Source: an uncultured Cellulophaga sp.
GTDB taxonomy: Bacteria; Bacteroidota; Bacteroidia; Flavobacteriales; Flavobacteriaceae
Assembly (NCBI GenBank): GCA_947496695.1
Contig: CANMEI010000012.1
Coordinates: 1 to 64,000, forward strand
Length of the DNA: 64,000 nt
Direction of reading: 5' to 3'
Every line of letters starts with the position of its first letter. The first letter of the stretch is position 1. Both the position numbers and the translations under genes were made by a program. The notes below the pieces were generated by a model, which was given only the letters and a program-made list of their open reading frames with translations, made no database searches and was not told where the DNA came from. Shown here piece by piece: positions 29,437-38,126 of this stretch.

Positions 29437-29736
29437 CAAAAAAACTAGCAAATACGTTATATCTATGTTTATTTTTTTAAAGTATTACCCCACACATAAA
29501 TTCATTTTGTATTAATGTAATTTCAAGGTAATAAATAAAAGAATTCTAAAGTATATTTTTTATGAAAATTCGACAAAAAACAAATCAATAAATAACAAAC
29601 ATTATTGAAACTAATTATTTAAATCTTAAAAAATAAGCTGTTATATAAATTTATGAGACATAAATTTATATGATTTTAACAAAACCTTAATTAATAAATT
29701 CAAAATATAGTATACATTTGTATATACAAATATTGT
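29437..29736. other. Divergent intergenic region between the toxin array and marR
   Basis: 300 bp of AT-rich DNA. The right end carries the marR promoter and palindrome at 29713-29731. For the leftward toxin gene I see no good TAnnTTTG element, and no RNA gene or coding sequence. Confidence 0.6.
29713..29731 (+). promoter_or_regulatory. marR -7 element overlapping a perfect palindrome
   Basis: TACATTTG (29713-29720) matches TAnnTTTG, and the perfect 16-bp palindrome ATTTGTATATACAAAT (29716-29731) overlaps it and ends just before the ATG at 29737. MarR proteins bind such palindromes and often repress their own gene, so this is a likely operator. Confidence 0.65.
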
Positions 29737-30189
29737 ATGAACATGAATATGGAAAAGGTAATAAAAACAGACACACCAATACCTTTAAAACAAAGGACAT
29801 TAATTCATTTAAGTTTAGTTACTAATAAAATTAATGAAACTGTTGCTTCTCAATTAAAACCCTATGATGTATCTCTACAGCAATTTAATGTTTTAAGAAT
29901 TCTTAGAGGTCAAAAAGGAAAACCTGCTAATTTAAGCACACTTAATGAGCGTATGGTTACAAAAATGAGTAACACTACACGGCTAGTTGATAAACTTATA
30001 ATCAAAGAATATGTAAAACGTACTACATGTGAAACCAATAGAAGGAAAGTAGACATTTACATAACTAAAGCTGGTGAGAAAGCTTTATTACAGATGGACA
30101 ATGCCATGAAAAAGGCTCAAGACACTATTTTAAAAAACTTTAATACAGAAGATTTAAAAAATCTAAACAATTTATTTGACAAATTTTAA
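29737..30189 (+). CDS. MarR family transcriptional regulator
   Basis: A 150-residue winged-helix regulator. The helix-turn-helix and wing are visible: QQFNVLRILRGQKGKPANLS, then NERMVTKMSNTTRLVDKLI and the wing RTTCETNRRKVDIYITKAG. MarR dimers usually repress genes until a small ligand or oxidant binds. A palindrome overlaps its own promoter and yceI follows 27 bp later, so it probably controls itself and yceI. Starts at 29737 and 29743 are both possible. The ligand is unknown. Confidence 0.93.
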   Translation: MNMNMEKVIKTDTPIPLKQRTLIHLSLVTNKINETVASQLKPYDVSLQQFNVLRILRGQKGKPANLSTLNERMVTKMSNTTRLVDKLIIKEYVKRTTCETNRRKVDIYITKAGEKALLQMDNAMKKAQDTILKNFNTEDLKNLNNLFDKF

Positions 30190-30216
30190 ACAATAAAACA
30201 ATCACAAATTCTAAAA

Positions 30217-30810
30217 ATGAAAATCATGAAAAAAAACATCTTTACAGCAGTATTTGCTTTAATCGTAGGAATTACAGCAGTATCAGCAACCGTTAGCCCT
30301 ATTGACGGAGACAAAAAACAGATTAAAACAAGTGAAAGTAAAATTACTTGGAAAGCTTATAAAGTAACAGGTGCACATGAAGGGCTAATTGATTTAAAAG
30401 AAGGCTCTCTTATGTTTGAAGGCGATAAATTAACTGGTGGAGATTTTGTTGTTGACATGACAACAATTAATACTACAGATTTAACTGGAGGTGGAAAAGA
30501 AAAATTTGAAGGCCATTTACACTCTGATGATTTTTTTGCTACAGAAAAGCACTCAAATGCAAAGTTAGTATTTAAAGATGTAAAATCAACTGGTAAAAAC
30601 TCCTATGCAGTAACAGGAGACTTAACAATTAAAGGTATAACTAAACCAATAAACTTAGACATATCAGTTTATGGTAACAAAGCAACTGCAACTATGAAAG
30701 TAGACAGAACTAAATACGATATAAAATATGGTTCTGGTAGCTTTTTTGACGGTTTAGGAGACAAAGCTATTTACGATGAGTTTGATCTTGTTGTAGATTT
30801 ACAATTCTAA
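30217..30810 (+). CDS. YceI family periplasmic protein
   Basis: A lipocalin-like lipid-binding protein of 197 residues with a cleavable signal peptide (MKKNIFTAVFALIVGITAVSA). The YceI motifs are present: SKITWKAYKVTGAHEGLIDL, FVVDMTTINTTDL, the LHSDDFFATEKHSNAKLVF stretch, and TGDLTIKGITKPI. Family members bind isoprenoid-type lipids, with unclear physiological roles. The pair with marR recurs in Flavobacteriaceae genomes as I know them. An ATG at 30226 is an alternative start and better matches a typical signal peptide. Confidence 0.93.
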   Translation: MKIMKKNIFTAVFALIVGITAVSATVSPIDGDKKQIKTSESKITWKAYKVTGAHEGLIDLKEGSLMFEGDKLTGGDFVVDMTTINTTDLTGGGKEKFEGHLHSDDFFATEKHSNAKLVFKDVKSTGKNSYAVTGDLTIKGITKPINLDISVYGNKATATMKVDRTKYDIKYGSGSFFDGLGDKAIYDEFDLVVDLQF

Positions 30811-30890
30811 TATAAATTAAGTTAAAAATCACAAAACCTTACAACCTTGTTAATTTGGTTCGTGGGGTTTATTTTTTTTACAATTTAGCT

Positions 30891-30921
30891 TTTGTAATCT
30901 TAAAAATGATTTCTATCTTTG
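30891..30921 (+). promoter_or_regulatory. Promoter of the trp operon
   Basis: TTTG at 30891-30894, 19 bp, then TATCTTTG at 30914-30921: a full match to the Bacteroidota promoter consensus. The leader-peptide ATG lies only 6 bp after the -7 box, so the start of transcription is at or next to the ATG. Confidence 0.85.
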
Positions 30922-30926
30922 AAACA

Positions 30927-30977
30927 ATGAAAAATTTAACTACAAATACTTGGTGGTGGAAAAACTTACGTCAATAA
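30927..30977 (+). CDS. trpL: trp operon leader peptide with three consecutive Trp codons
   Basis: A 16-residue open frame reading MKNLTTNTWWWKNLRQ and then TAA. Three Trp codons in a row in so short a peptide, directly between a consensus promoter and an intrinsic terminator upstream of trpE, is the classic layout of ribosome-mediated attenuation. It would be translated from an almost leaderless transcript, so no Shine-Dalgarno is expected. The Trp codons (TGGTGGTGG) can also pair with CACCA at 30989-30993, giving the 1:2 pairing of an attenuator. The function is inferred but the signals agree. Confidence 0.92.
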   Translation: MKNLTTNTWWWKNLRQ

Positions 30978-31011
30978 CGTGAGCAAAGCACCATTGTAGT
31001 ATAAACAATAT

Positions 31012-31046
31012 AAGGCTTGTCTTCACGACAAGCCTTACTTATTTTA
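31012..31046 (+). terminator. trp attenuator terminator
   Basis: A perfect 10-bp stem (AAGGCTTGTC and GACAAGCCTT, 5-nt loop) followed by the U-rich stretch TTATTTTA, ending 16 bp before trpE. A weaker hairpin just upstream (ATTGT with ACAAT, about 30993-31009, which could add CC/GG pairing with the terminator arm) may be the competing antiterminator. Confidence 0.88.
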
Positions 31047-31061
31047 TAGAATTAAAGAAAA

Positions 31062-32459
31062 ATGGAATATCAACTTAAAACACATTTCAAAAAAATACTT
31101 GCAGATACTATTACACCTGTAAGCGTCTACTTGAAAATTCGTGACCGTTTCCCAAATAGTATATTACTTGAGGGTAGTGATTATCATGCAAATGATAATA
31201 GCTTCTCATATATATGTTGTAACCCAATAGCATCTATAAAAGTAGAGAATGAAATTATTACACAACAATTCCCTGATGGAACTACTGAAGAAATTGATAT
31301 AGACTCTAAAACTGATGTAGTTACTATTATTGAAAATTTTAGCAGGAGGTTTAAGTCCGATGATAACGGATTCAAATTTATAGATAATGGTTTGTTTGGC
31401 TATATGGCTTACGATTCTGTTCGTTATTATGAAGATATTAAAATTTCAAAAAAAGATAATTCTATAGCTATACCTGATATTTACTATGCTGTTTATAAAA
31501 ACATTATAGCAATTAATCATTTTAAAAATGAAGCTTATATTTTTTCTAATTGCTACAATTCAGAAAGTAATATATCTGAAATAGAACAAATATTACAAGT
31601 TAAAAACTTTGCTTCATACAACTTTACATTAGATGGTGAAGTTGCTTCAAATTTAAAAGATGAAGAATTTAAAGAGCAAGTTGCATTAGCTAAAAAACAT
31701 TGTCAGCGTGGTGATGTTTTTCAATTAGTACTATCGCGCAGATTCTCACAAGGTTTTAAAGGTGATGAATTTAATGTTTATAGAGCATTACGTTCAATAA
31801 ACCCTTCCCCATATCTTTTCTATTTTGATTATGGAGATTTTAAAATATTTGGTAGTTCCCCGGAAGCACAATTAATTGTTCAAGAAGGTAAAGCTGAAAT
31901 TCACCCTATTGCAGGTACATTTAAACGTACTGGTAATGATGAAAAAGATGCTATTTTAGCAAAAGAGCTGACTGAAGATGTTAAAGAAAATAGCGAACAT
32001 GTTATGTTAGTTGACCTTGCCCGTAATGATCTAAGCCGAAATGGCAATATGGTAGAAGTTGCCAATTATCGTGAAGTACAATTCTTTTCTCATGTTATTC
32101 ATTTAGTATCTAAAGTAACAGGTATAAAAAAGAAAAATATTCCTACGATGAAAGTTGTGGCTGATACTTTTCCTGCTGGTACATTAAGTGGAGCGCCTAA
32201 ACATATGGCGATGCAACTTATTGAAAAATATGAAAAAACGAGTCGTGGGTATTATGGTGGTGCAATAGGTTTTATGGATTTTAACGGAAACTTTAATCAC
32301 GCAATTATGATTAGAACTTTTTTAAGCAAAAACCACCAATTACATTACCAAGCAGGCGCTGGTCTTGTTGCTGCATCAAACCAAGAAGACGAATTACAAG
32401 AAACATATAATAAACTTGGCGCTTTAACTAAAGCTCTTCAAATAGCTGAGACCATATAA
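31062..32459 (+). CDS. trpE: Anthranilate synthase component I
   Basis: Converts chorismate and ammonia to anthranilate, the first step of Trp synthesis. 465 residues with the chorismate-binding signature: FQLVLSRRFSQGF, IFGSSPEAQL, HPIAGTFKRTGND, LVDLARNDLSRNG and the GTLSGAPKHMAMQLI stretch. The N-terminal inhibitor loop (ILLEGSD) is near residues 34-40, so Trp feedback inhibition is likely. First structural gene of the operon, 1 bp before trpG, and controlled by the attenuator upstream. Confidence 0.98.
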   Translation: MEYQLKTHFKKILADTITPVSVYLKIRDRFPNSILLEGSDYHANDNSFSYICCNPIASIKVENEIITQQFPDGTTEEIDIDSKTDVVTIIENFSRRFKSDDNGFKFIDNGLFGYMAYDSVRYYEDIKISKKDNSIAIPDIYYAVYKNIIAINHFKNEAYIFSNCYNSESNISEIEQILQVKNFASYNFTLDGEVASNLKDEEFKEQVALAKKHCQRGDVFQLVLSRRFSQGFKGDEFNVYRALRSINPSPYLFYFDYGDFKIFGSSPEAQLIVQEGKAEIHPIAGTFKRTGNDEKDAILAKELTEDVKENSEHVMLVDLARNDLSRNGNMVEVANYREVQFFSHVIHLVSKVTGIKKKNIPTMKVVADTFPAGTLSGAPKHMAMQLIEKYEKTSRGYYGGAIGFMDFNGNFNHAIMIRTFLSKNHQLHYQAGAGLVAASNQEDELQETYNKLGALTKALQIAETI

Positions 32460-32460
32460 A

Positions 32461-33024
32461 ATGAAAAAGATATTAGTCATAGACAACTACGATAGTTTTA
32501 CGTATAATTTAGTTCACTATTTAGAAGATCTAGATTGTGAAGTATATGTAAAAAGAAACGATCAGCTAGCAATTGAAGAAATTGATGAATTTGATAACAT
32601 TGTTCTTTCTCCAGGACCTGGAATACCTGATGAAGCTGGTTTGTTAAAAGAGATCATAAAACAGTACGCTACAACCAAAAAAATATTTGGTGTTTGCCTT
32701 GGTCAACAAGCAATAGCTGAAGTTTTTGGAGGTAAGCTTGTAAATTTAGATAAAGTGTATCATGGTATTTCTACAAAAATTGACATTGTAGCTGATGATC
32801 CTCTTTTTAAAGATTTACCTAGAAAGGTTCAAGTAGGCCGTTACCACTCGTGGGTGGTACATTCTAAATTACCTGAATTGCTTGAAGCTACTTCTTTTGA
32901 TGAAAACGGGCAAATAATGTCACTTCGTCATAAAATATACAATATTAGTGCTGTACAATTTCATCCAGAATCTGTACTTACACCTGATGGTAAAAAAATG
33001 TTAGAAAACTGGGTAAACAGCTAA
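32461..33024 (+). CDS. trpG: Anthranilate synthase component II (glutamine amidotransferase)
   Basis: Supplies ammonia from glutamine to TrpE. The 187-residue class I amidotransferase has the oxyanion motif SPGPGIP, the nucleophile Cys in GVCLGQQAI near residue 79, and the His-Glu pair in FHPESVLTPDG. It starts 1 bp after trpE stops, so the two subunits are translationally coupled. Unfused to TrpD. It could also serve PabB-type aminodeoxychorismate synthase, as in some bacteria. Confidence 0.97.
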   Translation: MKKILVIDNYDSFTYNLVHYLEDLDCEVYVKRNDQLAIEEIDEFDNIVLSPGPGIPDEAGLLKEIIKQYATTKKIFGVCLGQQAIAEVFGGKLVNLDKVYHGISTKIDIVADDPLFKDLPRKVQVGRYHSWVVHSKLPELLEATSFDENGQIMSLRHKIYNISAVQFHPESVLTPDGKKMLENWVNS

Positions 33025-33074
33025 AGCTATCAATATAAAAAATATAAATATTCTGAATATTTAAAATATTTAAA

Positions 33075-34070
33075 ATGAAAGATACTTTAAACAGACTTAT
33101 AAATCACGAAGTATTATCTAAGGAAGATGCTAAACAAATTCTTGTAAATATTGCTAAAGGTGATTACAACACAAGCCAGATTGCCGCTTTTTTAACGGTG
33201 TATATGATGCGTAGTGTTACTATTGAAGAGCTTGAAGGTTTCCGTGATGCATTATTAGACTTATGTTTAGCTGTAGATTTAGCAGCATATAACCCTATAG
33301 ATTTATGTGGTACTGGTGGTGATGGTAAAGACACTTTCAACATATCTACATTATCATCTTTTGTAACTGCTGGCGCAGGTATAAAAGTAACTAAACACGG
33401 TAATTACGGTGTGTCATCAAAATGTGGTAGTAGTAACGTAATGGAATTTTTAGGTGTTAAATTTAGTAGCGATGCTGGTTTCCTTGAAAAAACTATTGAT
33501 GAGGCAGGAATTTGTGTATTACATGCACCGTTATTTCATCCTGCCATGAAAAATGTAGCTCCTATTCGAAGAGAGTTAGGGGTGAAAACATTTTTTAATA
33601 TGTTAGGGCCTATGGTAAACCCGGCATTCCCAAAAAATCAAATGGTTGGTGTTTTTAATTTAGAACTTGCAAGAATGTACGGCTATCTATATCAAAATAC
33701 AGATAAGAACTTTACAGTTTTACATGCTTTAGATGGATATGATGAAATATCGTTAACTGGAAACACAAAAACTATTTCTAATTATACAGAAAGTATGCTT
33801 AAACCATCTGATTTTGGAGTAAAACCTGTAACTATGAAACAAATTGTTGGTGGTGATAATGTGGAAGATTCTGCTAAAATATTTGTTGATATTTTACAAG
33901 GTAAAGGAACTGAAGCTCAAAATAATGTAGTTTGTGCTAATGCTGGTATCGCTATTGCAACAGTCCAAAATTTAACTCCGAGAGAAGGTTTTGAAAAAGC
34001 AAAAGAATCTCTTTTAAGAGGTAATGGCTTAAATGCCCTAAAAAAATTACAAGCACTAAGCGCAATATAG
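33075..34070 (+). CDS. trpD: Anthranilate phosphoribosyltransferase
   Basis: Adds phosphoribosyl from PRPP to anthranilate. 331 residues with LCGTGGDGKDTFNIST (PRPP and Mg binding) near residues 77-92, then KHGNYGVSSKCGSSNVME and RRELGVKTFFNMLGP. Normal length. Third gene in the operon, 50 bp after trpG and 7 bp before trpC. Confidence 0.98.
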   Translation: MKDTLNRLINHEVLSKEDAKQILVNIAKGDYNTSQIAAFLTVYMMRSVTIEELEGFRDALLDLCLAVDLAAYNPIDLCGTGGDGKDTFNISTLSSFVTAGAGIKVTKHGNYGVSSKCGSSNVMEFLGVKFSSDAGFLEKTIDEAGICVLHAPLFHPAMKNVAPIRRELGVKTFFNMLGPMVNPAFPKNQMVGVFNLELARMYGYLYQNTDKNFTVLHALDGYDEISLTGNTKTISNYTESMLKPSDFGVKPVTMKQIVGGDNVEDSAKIFVDILQGKGTEAQNNVVCANAGIAIATVQNLTPREGFEKAKESLLRGNGLNALKKLQALSAI

Positions 34071-34077
34071 TTTACCT

Positions 34078-34866
34078 ATGAACATATTAGACAAAATAGT
34101 AGCCGATAAACGAAAAGAAGTAGCATTGAGAAAATCGCTAATCCCGATATCTCAATTAGAGCAATCTGTATTATTTAATAGACCAGAAAATTCTTTAGCC
34201 AACGCTTTAAAAAATAGCACTAGTGGTATTATCGCAGAACACAAAAGGCGCTCTCCTTCAAAATCTGAAATCAACCAAAGCTTAAATGTTCAAGATGTTG
34301 CTTTAGGTTATGAAAATGCTGGGGTTTGTGGTATGTCTGTTTTAACAGATGCTAAATATTTTGGTGGTTCTTTAGATGATTTACTACTCGCTAGAGCAAC
34401 AACTCAATTTCCGTTACTTAGAAAAGAGTTTATTATTGATGATTATCAACTATTAGAAGCTAAAGCATATGGTGCTGATGTTATTTTATTAATAGCTGCT
34501 ATTTTAACAAGAGAAGAAATAAAACAACTTTCTGAATTTGCAAAAAGCCTAAACTTAAATGTTTTGCTTGAAGTTCATAACGAAGAAGAACTACACAAAG
34601 CTATAATGCCTAGTTTAGATATGTTAGGGGTAAACAATAGAAACCTAAAAACGTTTGAAGTTAGTTTAGATACAAGTAAAACACTATCTAAATTAATACC
34701 TGATGATTTCGTAAAAGTATCCGAAAGTGGTATTAGTTCTATTGATGCAATTAAAGATTTAAAAAACTATGGCTATCAAGGTTTTCTTATTGGTGAAAAT
34801 TTTATGAAAACTAATAACCCTGGAGATAATGCAAAGCTATTTATTGATCAACTAGCCGCAAAATAA
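34078..34866 (+). CDS. trpC: Indole-3-glycerol phosphate synthase
   Basis: Closes the indole ring from CdRP. The TIM-barrel enzyme of 262 residues has IIAEHKRRSPSKSEI, SVLTDAKYFGGSLDDL, LLRKEFIIDDYQL, VLLEVHNEEE-like text, LGVNNRNLKTF and VSESGIS, which contain the catalytic Lys and Glu residues of the family. It is a separate polypeptide from TrpF, unlike the E. coli fusion. Confidence 0.98.
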   Translation: MNILDKIVADKRKEVALRKSLIPISQLEQSVLFNRPENSLANALKNSTSGIIAEHKRRSPSKSEINQSLNVQDVALGYENAGVCGMSVLTDAKYFGGSLDDLLLARATTQFPLLRKEFIIDDYQLLEAKAYGADVILLIAAILTREEIKQLSEFAKSLNLNVLLEVHNEEELHKAIMPSLDMLGVNNRNLKTFEVSLDTSKTLSKLIPDDFVKVSESGISSIDAIKDLKNYGYQGFLIGENFMKTNNPGDNAKLFIDQLAAK

Positions 34867-34881
34867 TAACACAAGTATACC

Positions 34882-35559
34882 ATGAAAAATAACACACCTT
34901 CATCTTTAGAAAACAACAAGCTAGATTTGAAAATTTGTGGTATGAAACTAAATACAAATCAAGTTGCTGCATTACAGCCTGATTACTTAGGGTTTATCTT
35001 TTGGGAGAATTCTAAAAGAAATTTTACAGGTGTCATTGAAGAAGTTCCTGATTCAATTAAAAAGATTGGTGTTTTTGTAAATGCATCAATTCAAGAAGTA
35101 AAAGAAAAAATAAATATATACAACCTTCAGGCAGTTCAATTGCACGGTAAGGAATCTGTTGAATTTTGTAAAGAACTTAAAGAGGAAATGTCTTCAATAG
35201 AAATTATTAAAGTGTTTTCAATTAAAGAAGAATTTGATTTTAGTGTCTTAAAGCCTTTTGAAGCGGTAGCCGATTATTTTTTATTTGATACTAAAGGAAA
35301 ATTACCCGGTGGAAATGGCTATACTTTCAATTGGGATATTTTAAAAAATTACCCATCAACAAAACCTTTCTTTTTAAGTGGAGGAATTGGTATTGAAGAA
35401 CTAAACCAACTAAGTTCTTTTTTAGAAACACCTGCTTCAAAATACTGCAAAGCAATTGATGTGAATAGTAAATTTGAAATTGAACCAGGACTTAAAGATA
35501 TTGACAAATTAAAAGAATTGATTTCTACTCTTAAAAAAAGATTCAAATCAATTAATTAA
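34882..35559 (+). CDS. trpF: Phosphoribosylanthranilate isomerase
   Basis: Amadori rearrangement of PRA to CdRP. The 225-residue TIM barrel has the catalytic Cys in KICGMK (near residue 19), YLGFIFWENSKRNF, VQLHGKE, FLFDTKGKLPGGNG with the catalytic Asp, and FLSGGIG. The first 13 residues before LDLKICG are a small extension; a later start is not available as ATG. Lies 15 bp after trpC and 11 bp before trpB. Confidence 0.97.
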   Translation: MKNNTPSSLENNKLDLKICGMKLNTNQVAALQPDYLGFIFWENSKRNFTGVIEEVPDSIKKIGVFVNASIQEVKEKINIYNLQAVQLHGKESVEFCKELKEEMSSIEIIKVFSIKEEFDFSVLKPFEAVADYFLFDTKGKLPGGNGYTFNWDILKNYPSTKPFFLSGGIGIEELNQLSSFLETPASKYCKAIDVNSKFEIEPGLKDIDKLKELISTLKKRFKSIN

Positions 35560-35570
35560 AAGTATATAAA

Positions 35571-36752
35571 ATGAATTACAACGTAAACGAAAAAGGATAT
35601 TATGGTGAGTTTGGTGGTGCATACATTCCTGAAATGTTATATCCTAATGTAGAGGAGCTTAGGCAAAATTATCTAAAAGTAATGGCTGAACCCGAATTCA
35701 AAAAAGAATTTGATCAATTATTAAAAGATTACGTTGGCAGACCTTCCCCACTCTATTTTGCAAAACGCTTATCAGAAAAGTACAATACTAAAGTATATTT
35801 AAAACGTGAAGATTTAAACCATACTGGCGCTCACAAAGTAAATAATACAATTGGTCAAATTTTAATGGCCAAAAGATTAAAGAAAACAAGAATTATTGCT
35901 GAAACTGGAGCTGGCCAACATGGAGTTGCAACAGCAACAGTTTGCGCACTTATGGGCATGCAGTGTGTTGTATATATGGGTGAGATTGATATTGCACGTC
36001 AAGCGCCAAATGTTGCACGTATGAAAATGCTTGGTGCTGAGGTTAGGCCTGCTTTATCAGGTAGTAGAACTTTAAAAGATGCTACAAATGAAGCCATTCG
36101 AGATTGGATTAATAACCCGGTTGACACTCATTATATTATTGGGTCTGCGATAGGACCACACCCTTATCCTGATATGGTTACAAGGTTTCAATCTATAATT
36201 TCAGAAGAAATAAAATGGCAATTAAAAGAAAAAGAAGGCCGTGAAAACCCTGATTATGTGGTTGCTTGTATTGGTGGAGGCAGTAATGCAGCAGGTACGT
36301 ATTTCCATTTTTTAGACAAAAAAGAAGTTGGTATTATAGCCGTTGAAGCAGCTGGAAAAGGAGTTGATTCTGGTGAAAGCGCCGCAACGTCAGCTTTAGG
36401 AAAAGAAGGTGTTATTCATGGTTGTAAAACTTTATTAATGCAAACAAAAGATGGGCAAATTACAGAACCTTATTCTATTTCCGCTGGTTTAGATTACCCT
36501 GGCGTAGGACCTTTACATGCCCATTTATACAAATCGGGTCGAGGTGAATTTTATTCTGCAACTGATGATGAAGCAATGAATTCTGGATTAGAACTAACAA
36601 AACTTGAAGGTATTATACCCGCTATAGAAAGTAGTCATGCATTAGCTGTTTTCAAACACAAAACTTTTAAACCAGATGATGTTGTTGTTATAAGTCTTTC
36701 TGGTCGTGGTGATAAAGATTTAGATAACTATATTAAGTATTTCAACCTTTAA
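35571..36752 (+). CDS. trpB: Tryptophan synthase beta chain
   Basis: PLP enzyme that joins indole and serine. 393 residues. The PLP lysine lies in LNHTGAHKVNNTIGQ (near residue 86), with ETGAGQHGVATAT and CIGGGSNAAG for phosphate binding. This is the standard TrpB1 type that works with TrpA, not the stand-alone TrpB2. Followed by trpA after 55 bp. Confidence 0.98.
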   Translation: MNYNVNEKGYYGEFGGAYIPEMLYPNVEELRQNYLKVMAEPEFKKEFDQLLKDYVGRPSPLYFAKRLSEKYNTKVYLKREDLNHTGAHKVNNTIGQILMAKRLKKTRIIAETGAGQHGVATATVCALMGMQCVVYMGEIDIARQAPNVARMKMLGAEVRPALSGSRTLKDATNEAIRDWINNPVDTHYIIGSAIGPHPYPDMVTRFQSIISEEIKWQLKEKEGRENPDYVVACIGGGSNAAGTYFHFLDKKEVGIIAVEAAGKGVDSGESAATSALGKEGVIHGCKTLLMQTKDGQITEPYSISAGLDYPGVGPLHAHLYKSGRGEFYSATDDEAMNSGLELTKLEGIIPAIESSHALAVFKHKTFKPDDVVVISLSGRGDKDLDNYIKYFNL

Positions 36753-36807
36753 AATAGTATTTCAATAAAATTGAGATACCCATTACTAATAACTTAATAC
36801 TTTTAAA

Positions 36808-37569
36808 ATGAACAGAATTAATAAAAAAATGCAAGAGGATAAAAAACTCTTGTCTATATACTTTACAGCAGGATATCCATCGTTAAATGATACTGTAAAA
36901 ATTATTCAAGATTTAGAATCTAGTGGTATTGACATGATTGAAATAGGTTTGCCTTTTAGCGATCCTTTAGCTGATGGACCAACTATTCAAAATAGTTCTA
37001 CTGCTGCTTTAAAAAACGGAATGACCACCAACCTTCTTTTTGAACAATTAAAAGATATTAGAAAAACAGTCTCTATTCCTTTAATACTAATGGGATATTT
37101 TAACCCGATGTTACAATATGGTGTTGAGGCTTTTTGCGCCAAATGTCAAGAAATTGGCATTGACGGTTTAATACTACCAGATTTACCATTAGCTGTTTAT
37201 CAAGATGAATACGAGACAATCTTTAAGAAATACGATTTAAAGAACGTGTTTTTAATTACTCCACAAACTAGTGATGAGCGTATCAAACAAATTGATGATG
37301 CTTCCAATGCTTTTATTTATATGGTTAGTTCTGCAAGTGTTACAGGTTCAAAATCAGGTTTCGGGAATGTGCAAGAACAATATTTTGACCGTATTGCTGG
37401 TATGAATTTGAATAATCCGCAAATTGTGGGCTTTGGTATTAATAATGCTGATACATTTAATCAAGCTACAAAAAATGCAAAAGGCGCGATTATAGGCTCT
37501 GCTTTTATTAAGCATTTAACCGAAAATGATGTTAATACCATATCGGAGTTTGTAAGTGAAATTAGATAG
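36808..37569 (+). CDS. trpA: Tryptophan synthase alpha chain
   Basis: Cleaves indole-3-glycerol phosphate and channels indole to TrpB. 253 residues with YFTAGYPSL, the catalytic Glu in IEIGLPFSDPLADGP, GLILPDLP with the catalytic Asp, and VSSASVTGSKSGF, GFGI. Last gene of the operon. Thirty bases after its stop the 36-bp direct repeat begins that bounds the inserted island, so the operon's original 3' flank was split by the insertion. No clear terminator is seen. Confidence 0.98.
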   Translation: MNRINKKMQEDKKLLSIYFTAGYPSLNDTVKIIQDLESSGIDMIEIGLPFSDPLADGPTIQNSSTAALKNGMTTNLLFEQLKDIRKTVSIPLILMGYFNPMLQYGVEAFCAKCQEIGIDGLILPDLPLAVYQDEYETIFKKYDLKNVFLITPQTSDERIKQIDDASNAFIYMVSSASVTGSKSGFGNVQEQYFDRIAGMNLNNPQIVGFGINNADTFNQATKNAKGAIIGSAFIKHLTENDVNTISEFVSEIR

Positions 37570-37598
37570 TAATATTTACTTTGTTATTGTAGTTAAGA

Positions 37599-37634
37599 TT
37601 TTAATAAAATAGGCTGTTAAATAAAAGTGATTTT
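37599..37634. repeat. Left 36-bp direct repeat of the trpA-M20 island
   Basis: Identical over 36 bp to 39115-39150 (core AATAGGCTGTTAAATAAAAG); the similarity extends about 5 bp further left with one indel. It starts 30 bp after the trpA stop codon. The repeats bound a segment of about 1.5 kb. Confidence 0.93.
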
Positions 37635-37689
37635 ATACTAAATTATACCATGCAAAAAAGGTTTTATAATTAATTCTAATGTTTAATTA

Positions 37690-38090
37690 CTAATCTTCTA
37701 TTTTTTCATAATAATAATTTAAATCATTATCTATTACTATTTTAGTGCTAAAAAAAATATTTTCTACAGAAGAGTAGTTTGTAATCAAAATATTATCATA
37801 TTTTACATTTTCATTGGAATACTTTAAATCATCTAAATTTATCAAAAAATCTGAAAATATTATTTTACTATCATTATAAATCCATTTACTAGTATTTTCA
37901 AATAGTATTTTTTTTTTTTATTATAGATAACCCTTCGATAAGTGCCATTTTTTTTTAAAATTAATGAATCAATATTCGTAACAAAATTTTGAGCAACATA
38001 AGTTCCTGAAATTTTAGAAATAGTGGAATTACAGCTCATAAATAAAAATAACATTAGAATACTAATAACTCGAGTCATATATTGAATCAT
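37690..38090 (-). pseudogene. Lipoprotein, putative immunity protein, frameshifted in a homopolymer
   Basis: It starts MIQYMTRVISILMLFLFMSCNS, a lipoprotein signal with the acceptor Cys, followed by ISGTYVAQNFVTNIDSLILK and NGTYRRVIYN. At a run of 12 T (37908-37919, A12 on the coding strand) the frame changes. The present frame ends after 76 residues, but the neighbouring frame continues ILFENTSKWIYND, then KIIFSDFLIN to a stop at 37690, a coherent tail typical of Bacteroidota immunity-like lipoproteins. One missing A (or two extra) explains it. It sits 36 bp downstream of the toxin-like gene. The immunity role is inferred. Confidence 0.62.
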
Positions 38091-38126
38091 ATAATTTATA
38101 ATTTTTTTTAAGAGTCTCTAATGACT

